Part shown: positions 1 through 11,700 of the stretch, piece by piece
Position numbering within the stretch: position 1 is the stretch's first letter
How the letters are laid out: the number at the start of each line of letters is the position of its first letter
Assembly: GCA_001687465.1 (NCBI GenBank)
Contig: LVLI01000626.1
Coordinates: 1 to 58,314 of the forward strand
Reading direction: 5' to 3'
Length of the DNA stretch: 58,314 nt
Source of the DNA: Halocafeteria seosinensis
Lineage: Eukaryota; Sar; Bigyra; Bicosoecida
Notes under the pieces: generated by a model
The model's input: only the letters and a program-made list of their open reading frames with translations
What the model was told of the DNA's origin: nothing
The model's database searches: none
Made by a program: the position numbers and the translations under genes

Positions 1-301
<301 letters not shown>

Positions 302-357
302 GTTACCTTTGAATAGATATATTCATTTGGTATTTAACCCTTCCAAACCAAACAAAC

Positions 358-374
358 GGTGTTTTGTAAACACC
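358..374 (+). terminator. Histone mRNA 3' stem-loop (H4 copy 1)
   Basis: GGTGTTTTGTAAACACC lies 56 nt after the H4 stop. Six G-C/T-A pairs close a five-base centre; a seventh T-A pair would leave a three-base loop. It is preceded by A-rich CAAACAAAC and followed by ACC, as in the SLBP-bound element of metazoan and green algal replication-dependent histone mRNAs. The same 17-nt element follows the other H4, H3 and H2B, which makes chance very unlikely. Confidence 0.9.
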
Positions 375-1827
375 ACCTATGCGTACATTATTCCATGAGT
401 AGCTGGTCCGTTGAGTATCCTACCCCCTTTGTTCCCTACTTATATGTTGCTAATTGAGCTGCTGTTATGCATAGTGGAGCGCTGGTGCTGAGTATTTACT
501 TCCTAATGCGCTGAGGAGTGCAGCAATGCAACGTATGCTTCCTTTGACACTCGTTCTGGTTGCAACTGTCGGCCAGAACGCTTATAGCTCTGCTCTTTAG
601 ATTCCACGAATTCATGCATGCGTGAATTAGAAGTGAATGAGTTTTGCTGTGGTCGTTTCGTGCGTCGTGGCTAAGCCCTACAGGTATTATGCCATATATG
701 GGGCGAGTTGTTCGCGCAGCCAACAAAGCTCCACGTTGTAGGGCGTGGCGCCACAGCGGCTTCAGTGACCACGAGTATCATACGGAGCTACCAAAATGTT
801 TCTGGATAAGGGACGCTGATATCTTATTGCAGATTCTGTACCGACGTCTGTGGGAGCTATGTAGCCTATGTAATAGAACACTACTTCACAGCAGAAATTC
901 CCGAGCGGTCGCGCTGTCAATGACGAGCCCGCGATGCAGGCGCCAAAAAAGCAAGGAAGCATGCGACACACGACCTCATTCATCGGAGCGGGGTCTTTCT
1001 TCCATATCAATGCAGGTTGCATCGAGTAACTGCACAGTGTCAACCGTTGTTCCGTATGTTTAGCAAATCTTCAACAGGGGGACGCAGCGTTGACCAATAT
1101 GCCATCAACTTGGAGTGAGAAGGATGAGTGCCCCGATAATGCAACAAAGCATGTCGACAAACACGTTGCCCCTGACGTAGGAGATTTGGGTGTTGGATAC
1201 TTCATCGTCTGCTGCTAGTCTGGTTGCGGCAGCAGTCTGCACAACACTTAAAATGCACGAAGTTACATGGTTGATAAATGATGTAGAGACGCAACATAGG
1301 GGTTATCGCAGTAGTACTCTGTATATGCGTATATAGGGAAAAGTAGTAGGTGCACTCGTATATTTTGAACAGGCATCTGCGAGACAGCTCTCAACCAAGG
1401 AACGAGTTCAACGGCTAGTAACAAGAAATCAGCTCCACAGAAGAAAACAGGGAAAATGCTCTTGCAGATCCCACAAGTGCGTCAGTTGGGAGGAACTGAC
1501 ATCGCAGAGCAGTGGTTTTGAAGCGTATACCCTTGCATGGCATGCACAACCACTCTTCTGTTAGAGCTCGGAAACTGAGGCCAGTGCGGGTTCAGAAAAA
1601 AAGTTATATCATACCATCGCGGGGAAACATAGGACTTTATAACCAAACAAGGATTTAGGTGATAAGCTCCTATCGGATCCCTTCAGAAAAAATTTGTCGC
1701 TGTAACCATAGCAAGTTCAACTTGGGTTGCTCTGGATATGGACCGTCAGCTTGAATGCCGTTAAACAAACAAACAAACCTGAGGTGCCGTGATTCGTGTT
1801 GAACAATTGCTACACTTTCCGTGGGAC
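375..1827. other. Intergenic region, H4 to H1
   Basis: About 1.45 kb between the H4 stem-loop and the stop of the H1 gene on the opposite strand. Short open frames exist on both strands (for example 644-1063 plus and 762-1043 minus), but none resembles a known protein or has consistent splice signals. No tRNA, repeat array or mobile element was recognised. The end near 1765-1780 is an AAAC-rich tract in the H1 3' region, with no histone stem-loop. Confidence 0.6.
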
Positions 1828-2650
1828 TTAGCGCTTGCCCGCGGTCTTCCTCGCGCCAGTCTTCTTCGTTGCAGGGGCTTTCTTTGCCTTAGTAGTGCTT
1901 GCTGACTTTTTAGCGGGGCTGGCAGCTCGCTTCTTCGAGGTGGTACTAGCGGCCTTCTTAGTGCTGCCAGTGCTTTTCTTTGAGGACTTAGATGCTTGTG
2001 AAGATGTACTTCCACGCCGAGCAGACTTAGCAGATGCTGGTTTCTTAGCAGTAGTGGCAGCGGCCTTCTTGGGAGTTGCAGCTTTCTTCGTAGCAGTTGA
2101 CTTCGTCGTCGCCGGCGAAGCTCTCTTTGCGGGTGTCTTCCTGGCAGATGTAGCCTTCTTTGTTGTGGTGGACGACTTCTTGGCGGTGCTTCCAGCTTTT
2201 TTAGTAGTGGAAGTAGATTTCTTTGCTGTCGAGGTAGACTTCTTAGCGGTGGTGCTCTTCTTGGCTGCAGACTTCTTCGTTGCATTCGGGCCAAGCTTGA
2301 AGGAGCCGGCTGCAAGTTGAAATTGCAAGGGAAATCAGTGAAGGGGCCGACATAGGGGGAAAGGAAACTACAAAAAAGGTTGGTTTCCGCGCGCACAGAC
2401 CGTTAGAACACCTCATCTTTGAGGAGGCCTATGGAGTCATTTACTTACTGTGCTGATGATGATGTGCCAATGAGTTTTCTTCTATTCCTTTCTTCAATGC
2501 ATTATTGAAGAGATGGTTCTTAACTTCCATCTTGTAGTTGCTCTCGATCCACTTTTTGATCGCCGCTCTGGAGGACCCAGTTCGGTCGGCCAAGGCCACA
2601 ATGGCGTTGTGGATCATCTCTTTATAAGAGGGTTTTCCTTTAGTAGACAT
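1828..2650 (-). CDS. Linker histone H1 (two exons)
   Basis: Linker histone. Exons are 2650-2449 and 2309-1828, joined across a 139-nt intron with donor GTAAGTAA and acceptor CTTGCAG; the product is 227 aa. Exon 1 encodes most of the winged-helix H15 globular domain (GKPSYKEMIHNAIVAL, then SSRAAIKKWIESNY). The junction restores the domain end as HQH-TGSFKLG, like the GSFKL of animal H1. Residues from about 75 onward are a Lys/Ala/Ser/Thr tail with SPAKK, TPKK and AKKS-type repeats that would bind linker DNA and contain candidate CDK sites. The start is the ATG before STKGKPSYK. Unlike the core histone genes here it has an intron, and no stem-loop was seen 3' of the stop, which suggests a polyadenylated, replication-independent mRNA (inference). 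Confidence 0.93.
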
Positions 2651-3734
2651 TTTCGCGTTTACTTGAGGGTAAAGAAAAAAGAACTGCGATTCACATGAGC
2701 ATAATACATCTCGTGAAGGATGACTAGAACCTTGCAAAACATGGCCTCAAAACTGAGGTGTCGGTTAAAAACTTTCCAGACTCAGGCCCCTAACGCTCCC
2801 TTTGGCATTGAAATTGAAATACAAACACCATTTGAATACAAACTTCACAGCTAATTCAAACAAGGATCACGCGCACATCCGGGAATATACATACCAAACG
2901 ACGTTTGCACGATGGAAAAAATTAAAGAGCAAAAGGAGTCTCTCTCTGTTCGCAGAAACGTTCACCAGCTTCTTTCAAACCGCAGTCACTTAATGATTCT
3001 ACGTCGTGGCTGGAACCGGGAACGTTGCCAACCTTGGCCACCACTTTGGTGCGGAAAACGGGTTTCCGCACCCCAGTGCTAAAATGCTCGCAGTACTCAA
3101 CATAGCTCCTCGACGGCCATTGTAATGACTGGAAATGTGAAGAATAACACATACAAGGTGTGCAGAATCGTATACAGTTATAGAGTTAAGCCACAGAGAA
3201 CTCAAAAAGCACGTAGCTGGTCTGCGCGCGCCCACAGGTCGCCCTGGTTGAAGTTGTGCCAACTGATGCATCCAACTATGCAACCCCAATGGTCTAAGTG
3301 ATACAGCCGCTGTGGCACCACAGATTCAACTTCGGACTATTTGCTGCCATGGCAATTATCATCGACGATGGGGTACTCTTCACCAAGTTACCAAACAAAA
3401 GAGATATGCATCGTTTCTCCTATCCCGAATGGCAGCCAGAAGGTGTAACAACAACGCTCCACGTCGGCTTCAGAAGCTCAACAGCAAGTCGGCAACGGAA
3501 TTCCAGCACCTAAAATGGTTAACTCAGCACACTTCGAAGTGATAGAGCTTCAAGAATAAACGAGCCCCAAGCCCCAAGGATCAGCGTGTATCGGTTGGGA
3601 GGAAGGGGTAATGCATCTCTGTGTCACACCGCGTCCGAGCAGCTCTCATAACTGACTCACCACAGCATGCCGTACTTCGCTCCGAAGTCTCAATCCATAG
3701 AGTTGTTATGCCCTTCATAGTTCGCGTTGTCATT
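2651..3734. other. Intergenic region, H1 promoter side to SF3B3 3' end
   Basis: About 1.1 kb between the H1 start and the SF3B3 stop, both on the minus strand. It should contain the H1 promoter and the SF3B3 3' UTR or terminator. Several open frames of 60-96 codons exist (for example 2999-3289 minus), but none is recognisable or supported by splice signals. No RNA gene or repeat was seen. Confidence 0.5.
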
Positions 3735-6700
3735 TTAAAGAATTCTATCTCTCCGTGTCTCTATCAGTTTCACTATTTCTTGCGGGGTTCTCTCCATGCT
3801 TGATGCCACCTTCTTCTGCTGCCCGGGTGGTAACGCGGCAAACGCCTCGCACAAATCTCCATCAACGACGTCTGCATACGAAAAAAAGACGTGTATCAAT
3901 CAAGGTATGGTATTTCGAGAAATAGACAAGCCTACATAAATTTATGCATCCTTGAAAACTTGAAACTAAAAGAGTTTACTAGACATACTTTGCACGGGCA
4001 CGTGGTATCCCCGATATGCCATGTGGTCTCGTCCTAGCACAGTAAACCCATCCTTTTCCTGATTGGTATTGCGCATGAAGAGTTCCAAATGAGTGAACGT
4101 ATCCAATTCGGCCTTCGTGCTAAAAGGAGCAAGTGCGCCCAATCTGTGTACATCGGCATTGCATAGTTCACACATTGCTAGAGTTCACACACTGGGGTAC
4201 TTACTTCCCCGTTATAGTGCTGTACAGTATGCATTCCTGGCCACCTGGAAGGGAAGCTTTCTGGAGTGAGGTAACGACGCTTCCTACGTGGAAGCTGGCC
4301 ACTTGTTCCGCTTTTTGAGAAGCTCCGTGTAAGTGTCCACTCTCCCAAAGCACCCTGTCCCCGGTGGGGTTGGCGATGTTATCGTCCACACCTTCTGGAA
4401 GGCGCAACATGCATACGTTACCGAATTTGTCCCCAGCAGCTACCGTTTCCTTATCTGTCAAACGATAACCGAGTCCACTGAACACATACGCACAGCCAAG
4501 CTTCTTCGAAGGGGGCAACATACCGATAGGGAGGACAGCATTGGGCATCAAATGTCGTGGCAAGATGTCATCGGCGAAGATTGAAATGCTGTTGTTAATT
4601 TGATTGTACTTGCAGAAATGTACGCTCTCCTGCGAGTCACCGACGTAAATGCGATCACCCGCGGAGAATAGCGATACAATGGTGCTGCAGAAGCCTCTGG
4701 CTTGTGCTTTCCGCAATAATTTCTTTTTCCCTAATTCTGTGCATACCAAACAGTACAATCGTAACTAATATAGAGTAGTAGAGGTACACGTCTATACATA
4801 CCATATATCCTTACGGCTGAGCCGACACCCACTAGAAGCCGTCCCTGGAAAGGGCACATTGCATACGGCAGTTCTTCGACGGGAGTGTTATGAATAAATT
4901 GCAACCCTAATGTCCCTTGGGGTGTGTACACCACCTTATATGTTCTAATTGCACACTCTCCATATTTCCGAGGATGATATTGCATATCCTTAACAATGCC
5001 TACGAGTACATATTGTTCTTGCGCTCCTGGAACGATACCCGAAGAACCACCGAAGACAAGCCCAAGGATGCTGATCGCCGCTTCATTGTCTTGCAGCTCT
5101 ATAATAGCTTGATCGGTCTGTGTAGCAAGATCGTAGAGCCGAATGCAAGACGCCCATTTTCCACCTTCCGGTGGCAACGGGTATCCAATTCTCCGGGAAC
5201 TGGGACCATGCTTTTCTTCGTCGTCATCGTTGTCTTCCTCTTCGTCTTCGTCCTCCATGCGGTCTTCGTCCTTATTTTGATTCGTCTTATTTTCTTCTTC
5301 GTCTTCCTTTAAGGTTTTCTCAATTTCGGCTCGTTCAGCTTCATTGTAACTATTGTGATCGCTCTCGATTATTGCAGCCACGTGTTTCGCTAGAGGAAGA
5401 AGTGCGCATTTCCGGGGTGTGTATCGTAGGGGAATAACGGTCGAGTCAAAATTTTCCCCTACCTGATCAACATTCAAGATCCGGAGTGTTGAACCACAAA
5501 CTGCTACCAGACCCTCCGAGCACACTTCTGAACAAAAATTTGCACCAGCCTCTAGCGGCGTATATGCCAGGGGTGTGGACATATAACGCCCTTCGTGAAA
5601 ATAACAAAGCCACGTTCTTGCCGAGATAGCAAGAACTGCTCGGCAACCAGCTACTGTTACTGGATACAGGTTTACTGCCCGAGGGCCCAGAAACCGCGTC
5701 CTGGTATCTTGTAGGGTTCCAGCTATTTTATCCACCTTAGTTCGTTGCAAAATCCCATTTTGGAGACCAATAAAGAGGAACAAACTCTCATCAGTACCCG
5801 CATCCGAGATAGCGCCTCCAGTGCCTAAAATCACACCTGCTCCGGAAGCAGTTGTAGACCCGCTAACTGCTCCCGAGGTTGATGCTGCCGTGGACATTCG
5901 GACGAACAGCATCGACTCCGGCACTCCGTTTACAGCTTGAAACGAAACCTGCTGAAGGGCGCTGCCAGGATCTAGAGTCAAGACTCTGACAGTACTATTG
6001 GTATCGGCGACTGCCAGAAACGGCGCTCGCTGTCTCCCTGCAGGGACGCTCCCCAATGACAAAGCTGTTATATCCGGAGAGGCACTTGCTTGTCCAGAGT
6101 CTTCTTTGCCTTCGTATAGTTCTCGATTCGCAACTTCTGACAGCTCACCAGAAGCCTCAAGTTCGAAATAATAGATCTCTCCACCCGAAAGTGCAATAGC
6201 GGCTTGGGAGCTATTACAAACAGCATGGGTTATCACTTTCTTCCCAGGAGGTTTCCACTCTACAACACGTCGCTCTTCTCCAACTGCGCGAATATGCCTC
6301 ATGGATGCGTTCGTAATTTGTAAATATGCACGATCCCGTAGTAAAGCAGCAGCTAGAGTAGGTGCATTCGTAGCGAAGCCAGAGTCGTTGACCTCTTCTA
6401 CTGTTTCTCCGATTGAGAGAACCAAACTCGCATTCGCGAAGCTGACAACTATGTACTTGTCGTATGCCTCTCTCCCAATTTCACCTTCACGGGGCAGACC
6501 CAGAGAAGTCAAATCGTCGTCGGATATGTCAGTATCATGCCCTGGAACGGTGAAAACAGATCCAGGGTTACCAGGCATATCTGAAACGGCGATTTCATTC
6601 ACGTGTAGTCCGTGGCTCAACATGCGTAAACTACTTCTCGAACTACGTCCACACAGGGCTACTACTTGAGGATTGCCATCTCCCTTAATGTCTCTAATGC

Positions 6701-8369
6701 GCATGTCCATGATAGGACTAAGGCTGGGAATGGTGTCCACATTCGATAAGTTGGTTAATTTCCGCGGATTAAATACAGGGCAAGATATTTCCGCTTCTTC
6801 ATCTTCTAGATTCTCCAACTTTACAGCGTGCGCCGTTGCAGTATCATCATTCTCACCAATACCTGACGGATACACGAAAGAGTATGAAGCTGTGTAACAT
6901 GAAGAGGGGAAAACCCTTCCAACTGAGGGGCATACCTATGAACTGGTAAACATAGTGATCTCCGAACTCAGCTCCAGCGAACAGATATCCATTCTTGGTA
7001 ATACAGAGAGAAGTCGTAGGAGGGACTGCAGGTAGTGTAAAGACAATGTCGATGCAGCGGTAAGCGCAGTAGTAGTGCAAGTAATAGTAACCTACCGGTA
7101 TCGAAATATTGTACAATCAAGTCGGTCACCTTATCCTCTTTGAATTGAACATTGACCTGAGGGTTACTCGTAACTCTTCATAGTCACAATCGCTTACTCG
7201 GACACAAACCAAACTGGAACTTACCTTGTAAAGGTCTCCGAGCTCCGATTGTACCAAAAAGAAAAACATATCTCGCTTTCGGTGAGTCGCGTGGGAAATC
7301 AGCAGCAGGCCTCTTTCGTCTGGCATGTCGTTTCTACGAGGGATAGGAGTTCGAAGAGACTCATGATTTTCATGCTCCCACCAAACCCAGTTTTCTGCCA
7401 AAACAAGGACGCCTCCCGGACCGGATGAGCCACCGGGGACAGGGATCAGAGCGTTCGCCCCGCGATCCGTCTCCTGAGTCCATCTGCGGGTAACATGATT
7501 TAGTCCGAGGTCCAGTTCATAATACGTCAACATCTGCGTATACAAGAATAAAACACATCAATCAGGGATTTTTCGCGTCTTTGTTCGCGCGTCCATATCA
7601 CATACTTTCGGAGTTTCCGCTGCTACCTCTCCACTGGGATCCTCGTCAGCTTCATTGTAATCCATCTCTATACAGGCGAAAATGGGGTTCTCGAAACCAA
7701 CATCGACGCCACACATGTCAAATACGAGGTTGTGACTCTTATGTGCTTCTAACGGGGAGCTAATAGTAAGGTGTCGGGCACTATCTCTGTTCATCACGTA
7801 TACGAATTTTTGCTTCTCCACCGCCGCTGTATCAGACGTGGACCCACCAAAGATGAAAAAACAACGCAAATATGCAAACATTTGAACATTATGGATTCCT
7901 TACATATACAGATGGCCCTTCCAGCAGGATCAGCAGCTAAATACTCCCCTGGTACGATTCGTCTTACACCTGATTTCCCGAATTCTTCCAGGTGAACTCG
8001 CACGAATGCGTGCGCTGTGGGGTCATACTGGAGAACGCCGATCGCTCCAGCATCTGATCCGACTACAAGAAAATCCGTCTTGTCTCCCGGGAGGCGAAAT
8101 GTGGCAAGGGAGCGTACATTGGCAAATGTATCTGTGGTGGCAATTCCTACAAGTTTTCCATCATCATTTTGCACTTTATACAGCTCCAACCGTGAGTCCT
8201 TGGAGATGACAATCTCCTGCGCTTTGGGTCCACTAAATTGCCCTGTATTAGGAACACATTCATGTATGATGTAAAGGGGGAAAAATAGCAAAATGTCCCC
8301 AAACTTACCCCAAATGGCCTTGGAAATGGCGGTGGAGCGCTGCAGTGTCAGATTGTAGAGGGACGGCAT
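3735..8369 (-). CDS. SF3B3: Splicing factor 3b subunit 3 (SF3B3/RSE1/SAP130), ten exons
   Basis: WD40-type beta-propeller scaffold of the SF3b complex in U2 snRNP, paralogous to DDB1 and CPSF160. Exons: 8369-8309, 8242-7904, 7826-7606, 7533-7225, 7156-7096, 7025-6936, 6862-4802, 4736-4205, 4143-3989, 3871-3735. These total 3966 nt, 1321 aa, in frame throughout; introns are 61-117 nt. The N-terminus [15 protein letters not shown] matches the family start. Further anchors are [61 protein letters not shown] and [15 protein letters not shown]. The C-terminus [14 protein letters not shown] to TRRDRIL ends like human SF3B3. It is about 100 aa longer than human (1217), partly from an acidic Asp/Glu/Asn insert near residues 870-913. 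It is divergent from the CAP-Gly gene, with 341 bp between starts. Confidence 0.96.
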
Positions 8370-8710
8370 CCTTCTTCTCGATACTACTCACAGAGAGACA
8401 AAACGAACGACGACTGGCAGGAAAGAAAGAAAGTAAAAGCACCCCAACAACACTACTAGATACTAGATATCATCATCATGAATGGAAAAAGGACATGATA
8501 TCTTCCGTGTGCCAGTTCGACGATTTGTTTGTCGCATCCGAGACAACGGAAAGATTGTCGTCTTTTGCCGAGGGAATCCAAGCCGCACAAGGATAGGGAG
8601 TTCATCCATTTACATGCAACGTAATAGCGTGGGTTAGGGTGGTCCAGAGTACAAGTGGAGACGTGGAGAGAATGACCGCCTTCCTCCATCGTCGTGGAGC
8701 CTGACCAACC
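8370..8710. promoter_or_regulatory. Bidirectional promoter region between SF3B3 and the CAP-Gly/CKK gene
   Basis: The 341 bp between two divergent start codons must hold both promoters and 5' UTRs. It contains short ATCATCATCATG-like and CTAGATACTAGATAT repeats around 8455-8480. No convincing TATA box or known factor site was identified. Confidence 0.45.
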
Positions 8711-11700
8711 ATGTTGTCGTTGAACGATCGAGTAGATATTCCCTCTCGGTTTCAAACCAACTGTGGACGCGTCCGGTACATTGGGAAAGTCAATTTCGGC
8801 GGTGATGACGATGCTCGAGGGGAAGATGTCTATGGAGCTCGGCAGTCTCATGAGGACAGTGACGTGTGGGTGGGAATTGAATTGGATAGCCCGTGGGGCA
8901 ATACGGACGGCAGTGTAGATGTAAGTGGCGTTATTGAGGTTCTTGAATACTAGGTAGGTGTGTATGTATGTACGTGTGTGTGCGTGTTATGTGGGTACTC
9001 GCAGGGCTACAGGTATTTTTCATGTTCGCCCGGTTACGGGCTATTTATGCCTGTCGATCTTGTCGTACGCAGTCAAGCGAGCAACCAACCACGCGGCTGG
9101 GACGACCGCGAAAGCAGCAGGGAGGACGGGTTAAACGTTAGTGAGTTTGCTGGTAAAATGCTTGCAAAGCATCGAAGTAATCAGGGGGATAGCGAGCTGT
9201 CCTCCAGTCCTAAGTCAAGGAGAACAGATTCTTATTCAAAAGTGTCTCCGCCTCAGAAACGTAATGAGGAGAGCTCCTGGAATCAATATCCGCATACAAC
9301 TGGCAGTGCAGAGCTAGGGCGTATCATGGCAACGTTTGATGATATCAGTAGAGGTAGGGAATCCCTGCAGGATCGTATCCGGGGTCTACAGATTCATGCC
9401 ACCGGGCACCAGCACTCTATAAGCAATGCTAGTGCAACAAGGGGCCACGAGAAGGACTCACAGCGGACTTCTTCTACTCCCTCAATGGGCTATACGTCTA
9501 CTTCAGATAGTCGTGGTGCGTTCAATTCAACTCATATCAATTTCCGTAGCTCTCAACCGCAGTATTGGAAAACTTCCGTGGCTGGCAAGCCAAGAGATGA
9601 CGTTTCAAACGGTGTACACGAGGTATCAGATGTAACGGAGGAACACAACGGGAATGAGTTCGTTCACTCACCTGCAAGACAAGTTGCTACGAAGCAGCGT
9701 CAACGGGATAAACAAAAAAAGGTGAACCAGAGGCTAATGCAGGACTTGCAAGCTCTGCAGTCTCAACTCGACGTATACGCGGATGAAAATAGGAAGCTAA
9801 GGAACGATTTAGAGGAGGCTGAGAAATACCGAAAGAAAAATGCGAAACTTCAGCGGAAGTATCGAGACGCAACAGCGAGAGAGAAAGAAATGAAGAGTGA
9901 TGCAAAAGAGATGAAAGCCGAGAGAGAATCCTTGCTCACAGAGGTAGAACAACTGTCCTTTCAAGTTAACAAACTCGAGCAGCAACAAGACTCAAACGCG
10001 ATAGTGCATGAAAGAGAGCAAAATCTTAGGAAGGAGTTGCATGAAACGAAGAAGCAGCTGTCCTTGTCCCGTCAAGAGCTTTCGAGACTCGATTTGGGCT
10101 GCCATGCCGCTGAAGCAAAGTCCTCCACGGAGAAGAGAAAACTGAAGAGTGTGTTGCACGACTTATCCAAACTTTGCGATAGCGCTCGCGATGTTATCGT
10201 GAATGCCGAACGAAAAGCAGCTGAGGCTGAGAGGGAAAAGGTGAAATTAAAGAGTGACAGAGATAACTTAGTTGTCCGAGTTAAGAGTGCGGCGATGCCC
10301 ACCAGTGAGAAACAGAATGGAGAGTACCATGATGAAAGTATCCATATCAAGAACGAGGCTCTACGACAGGAAATCGATCCTCATCTTATTCCTCTAGGTG
10401 AGTTACAGCGACAAAGAAAATATTGGGAGTCTGAGCGAAAGGATTTAGTGGATGAACTATCAACTCTGAAGGAGCAACAGAGGTCATTGGAGGATAAAAA
10501 TAGCTCGTTACAGGCGAGGGAGAAAGATGATCAAGCTGCTAAGCGTACATTGGAAAGACAGATACAAGAATTAAAGACGGAGCTCCTCAAGGAACGGGAC
10601 ACTTCTAAAGAGACTTGTCTCAACAGCACTAACGAGGAAACAAACAAGGAGGAAGGTCAACGAACTACATCCGAGCAACTGCGCGAAGAGCGCAACTTCG
10701 AAATGTCAAGGGCTGAAGACCTTGTAATACAGGTCAACGAATTGAACAAGCAAATACGTCTTTTAGATCATGATAAATACCTCAAAGATGAGCATATTCG
10801 CGAGCTTCGGGAAGAATTACACCGCATAAAAAGGGAAAATATGCAGCTGGAGACAGATAACCGGGAGTACGCAGCCCGTTTGCAAGACGAAGAGTTGTTG
10901 AAACACGGTGTTCGGGTGCAAAGCCAAGATATGATTACGCAGGCTAAAATGGAGCAGGATATTGTTCAGAAGCAGCGGGAAGCTGTGGAATACTTTCTTG
11001 AACAATCATGCGAACTGATTGGTCGGGCTCGAGTCTCTGAGGTCAAGAAGGCGATCGGAGAAACGTTTTCCCGAATACATAAATCATTCGAGGAGAACAA
11101 CCATCAGGCGTTCCTACCAACCTCGATTCTAGAACGAATTAACCGCTCATTAAGCGAAGTTAATATTTACATTCATACTGACGCCGCAAAGGATGGAGCG
11201 CCGCTGGATCAGTCGTACGAGTGTGAAATGTTGAATGAGCGCGTCACTCAATTGCTGCAGGAAAATGCGTCCTTGAAGTCCAGAATTGATGAAATAGAAC
11301 TTGCTAATTCAAACCTAATATCTACGCTTGACCAGTCAGAAAAACAGTTGGGGGGACTATCGGCCGTGCTTGAGAACACCGAAAACGAAAACGATTCCCT
11401 GCGGGAGCAGATTGCTCGGGTGCAACACAGCATGCAAACTCAACAACCTAGGCGGAACTTGGTGTCTTATCCGTATCCAACGCAGTACAATGGCTCGAAT
11501 GAGAATAGAGCAGGAGACGTCAACATCGATGCTATCATCGGCAGCAGTCAACGTCGCAACAAGGATGAACCTCGCAGAAGGCACACTGGGAAGCAACATT
11601 CCCGACATAGCAAGAGTCGTAGGCGACCCAGCTCTGCCACTTCTTCGGAGAGCAGTGACGAATCGATTGAGAGATCTGAGGGAGAGTCAGGAATTGACGA

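Noticed and set aside
644-1063. 139-codon plus-strand frame after H4
   Set aside because: No motif, no similarity recalled, overlapped by a 93-codon frame on the other strand; length is within chance for this composition.
1835-2320. 161-codon hydrophobic plus-strand frame opposite histone H1
   Set aside because: Phe/Val/Ala/Leu-rich product is the antisense of Lys/Ala/Ser codons in the H1 tail; the H1 globular domain and splice sites fix the real gene on the minus strand.
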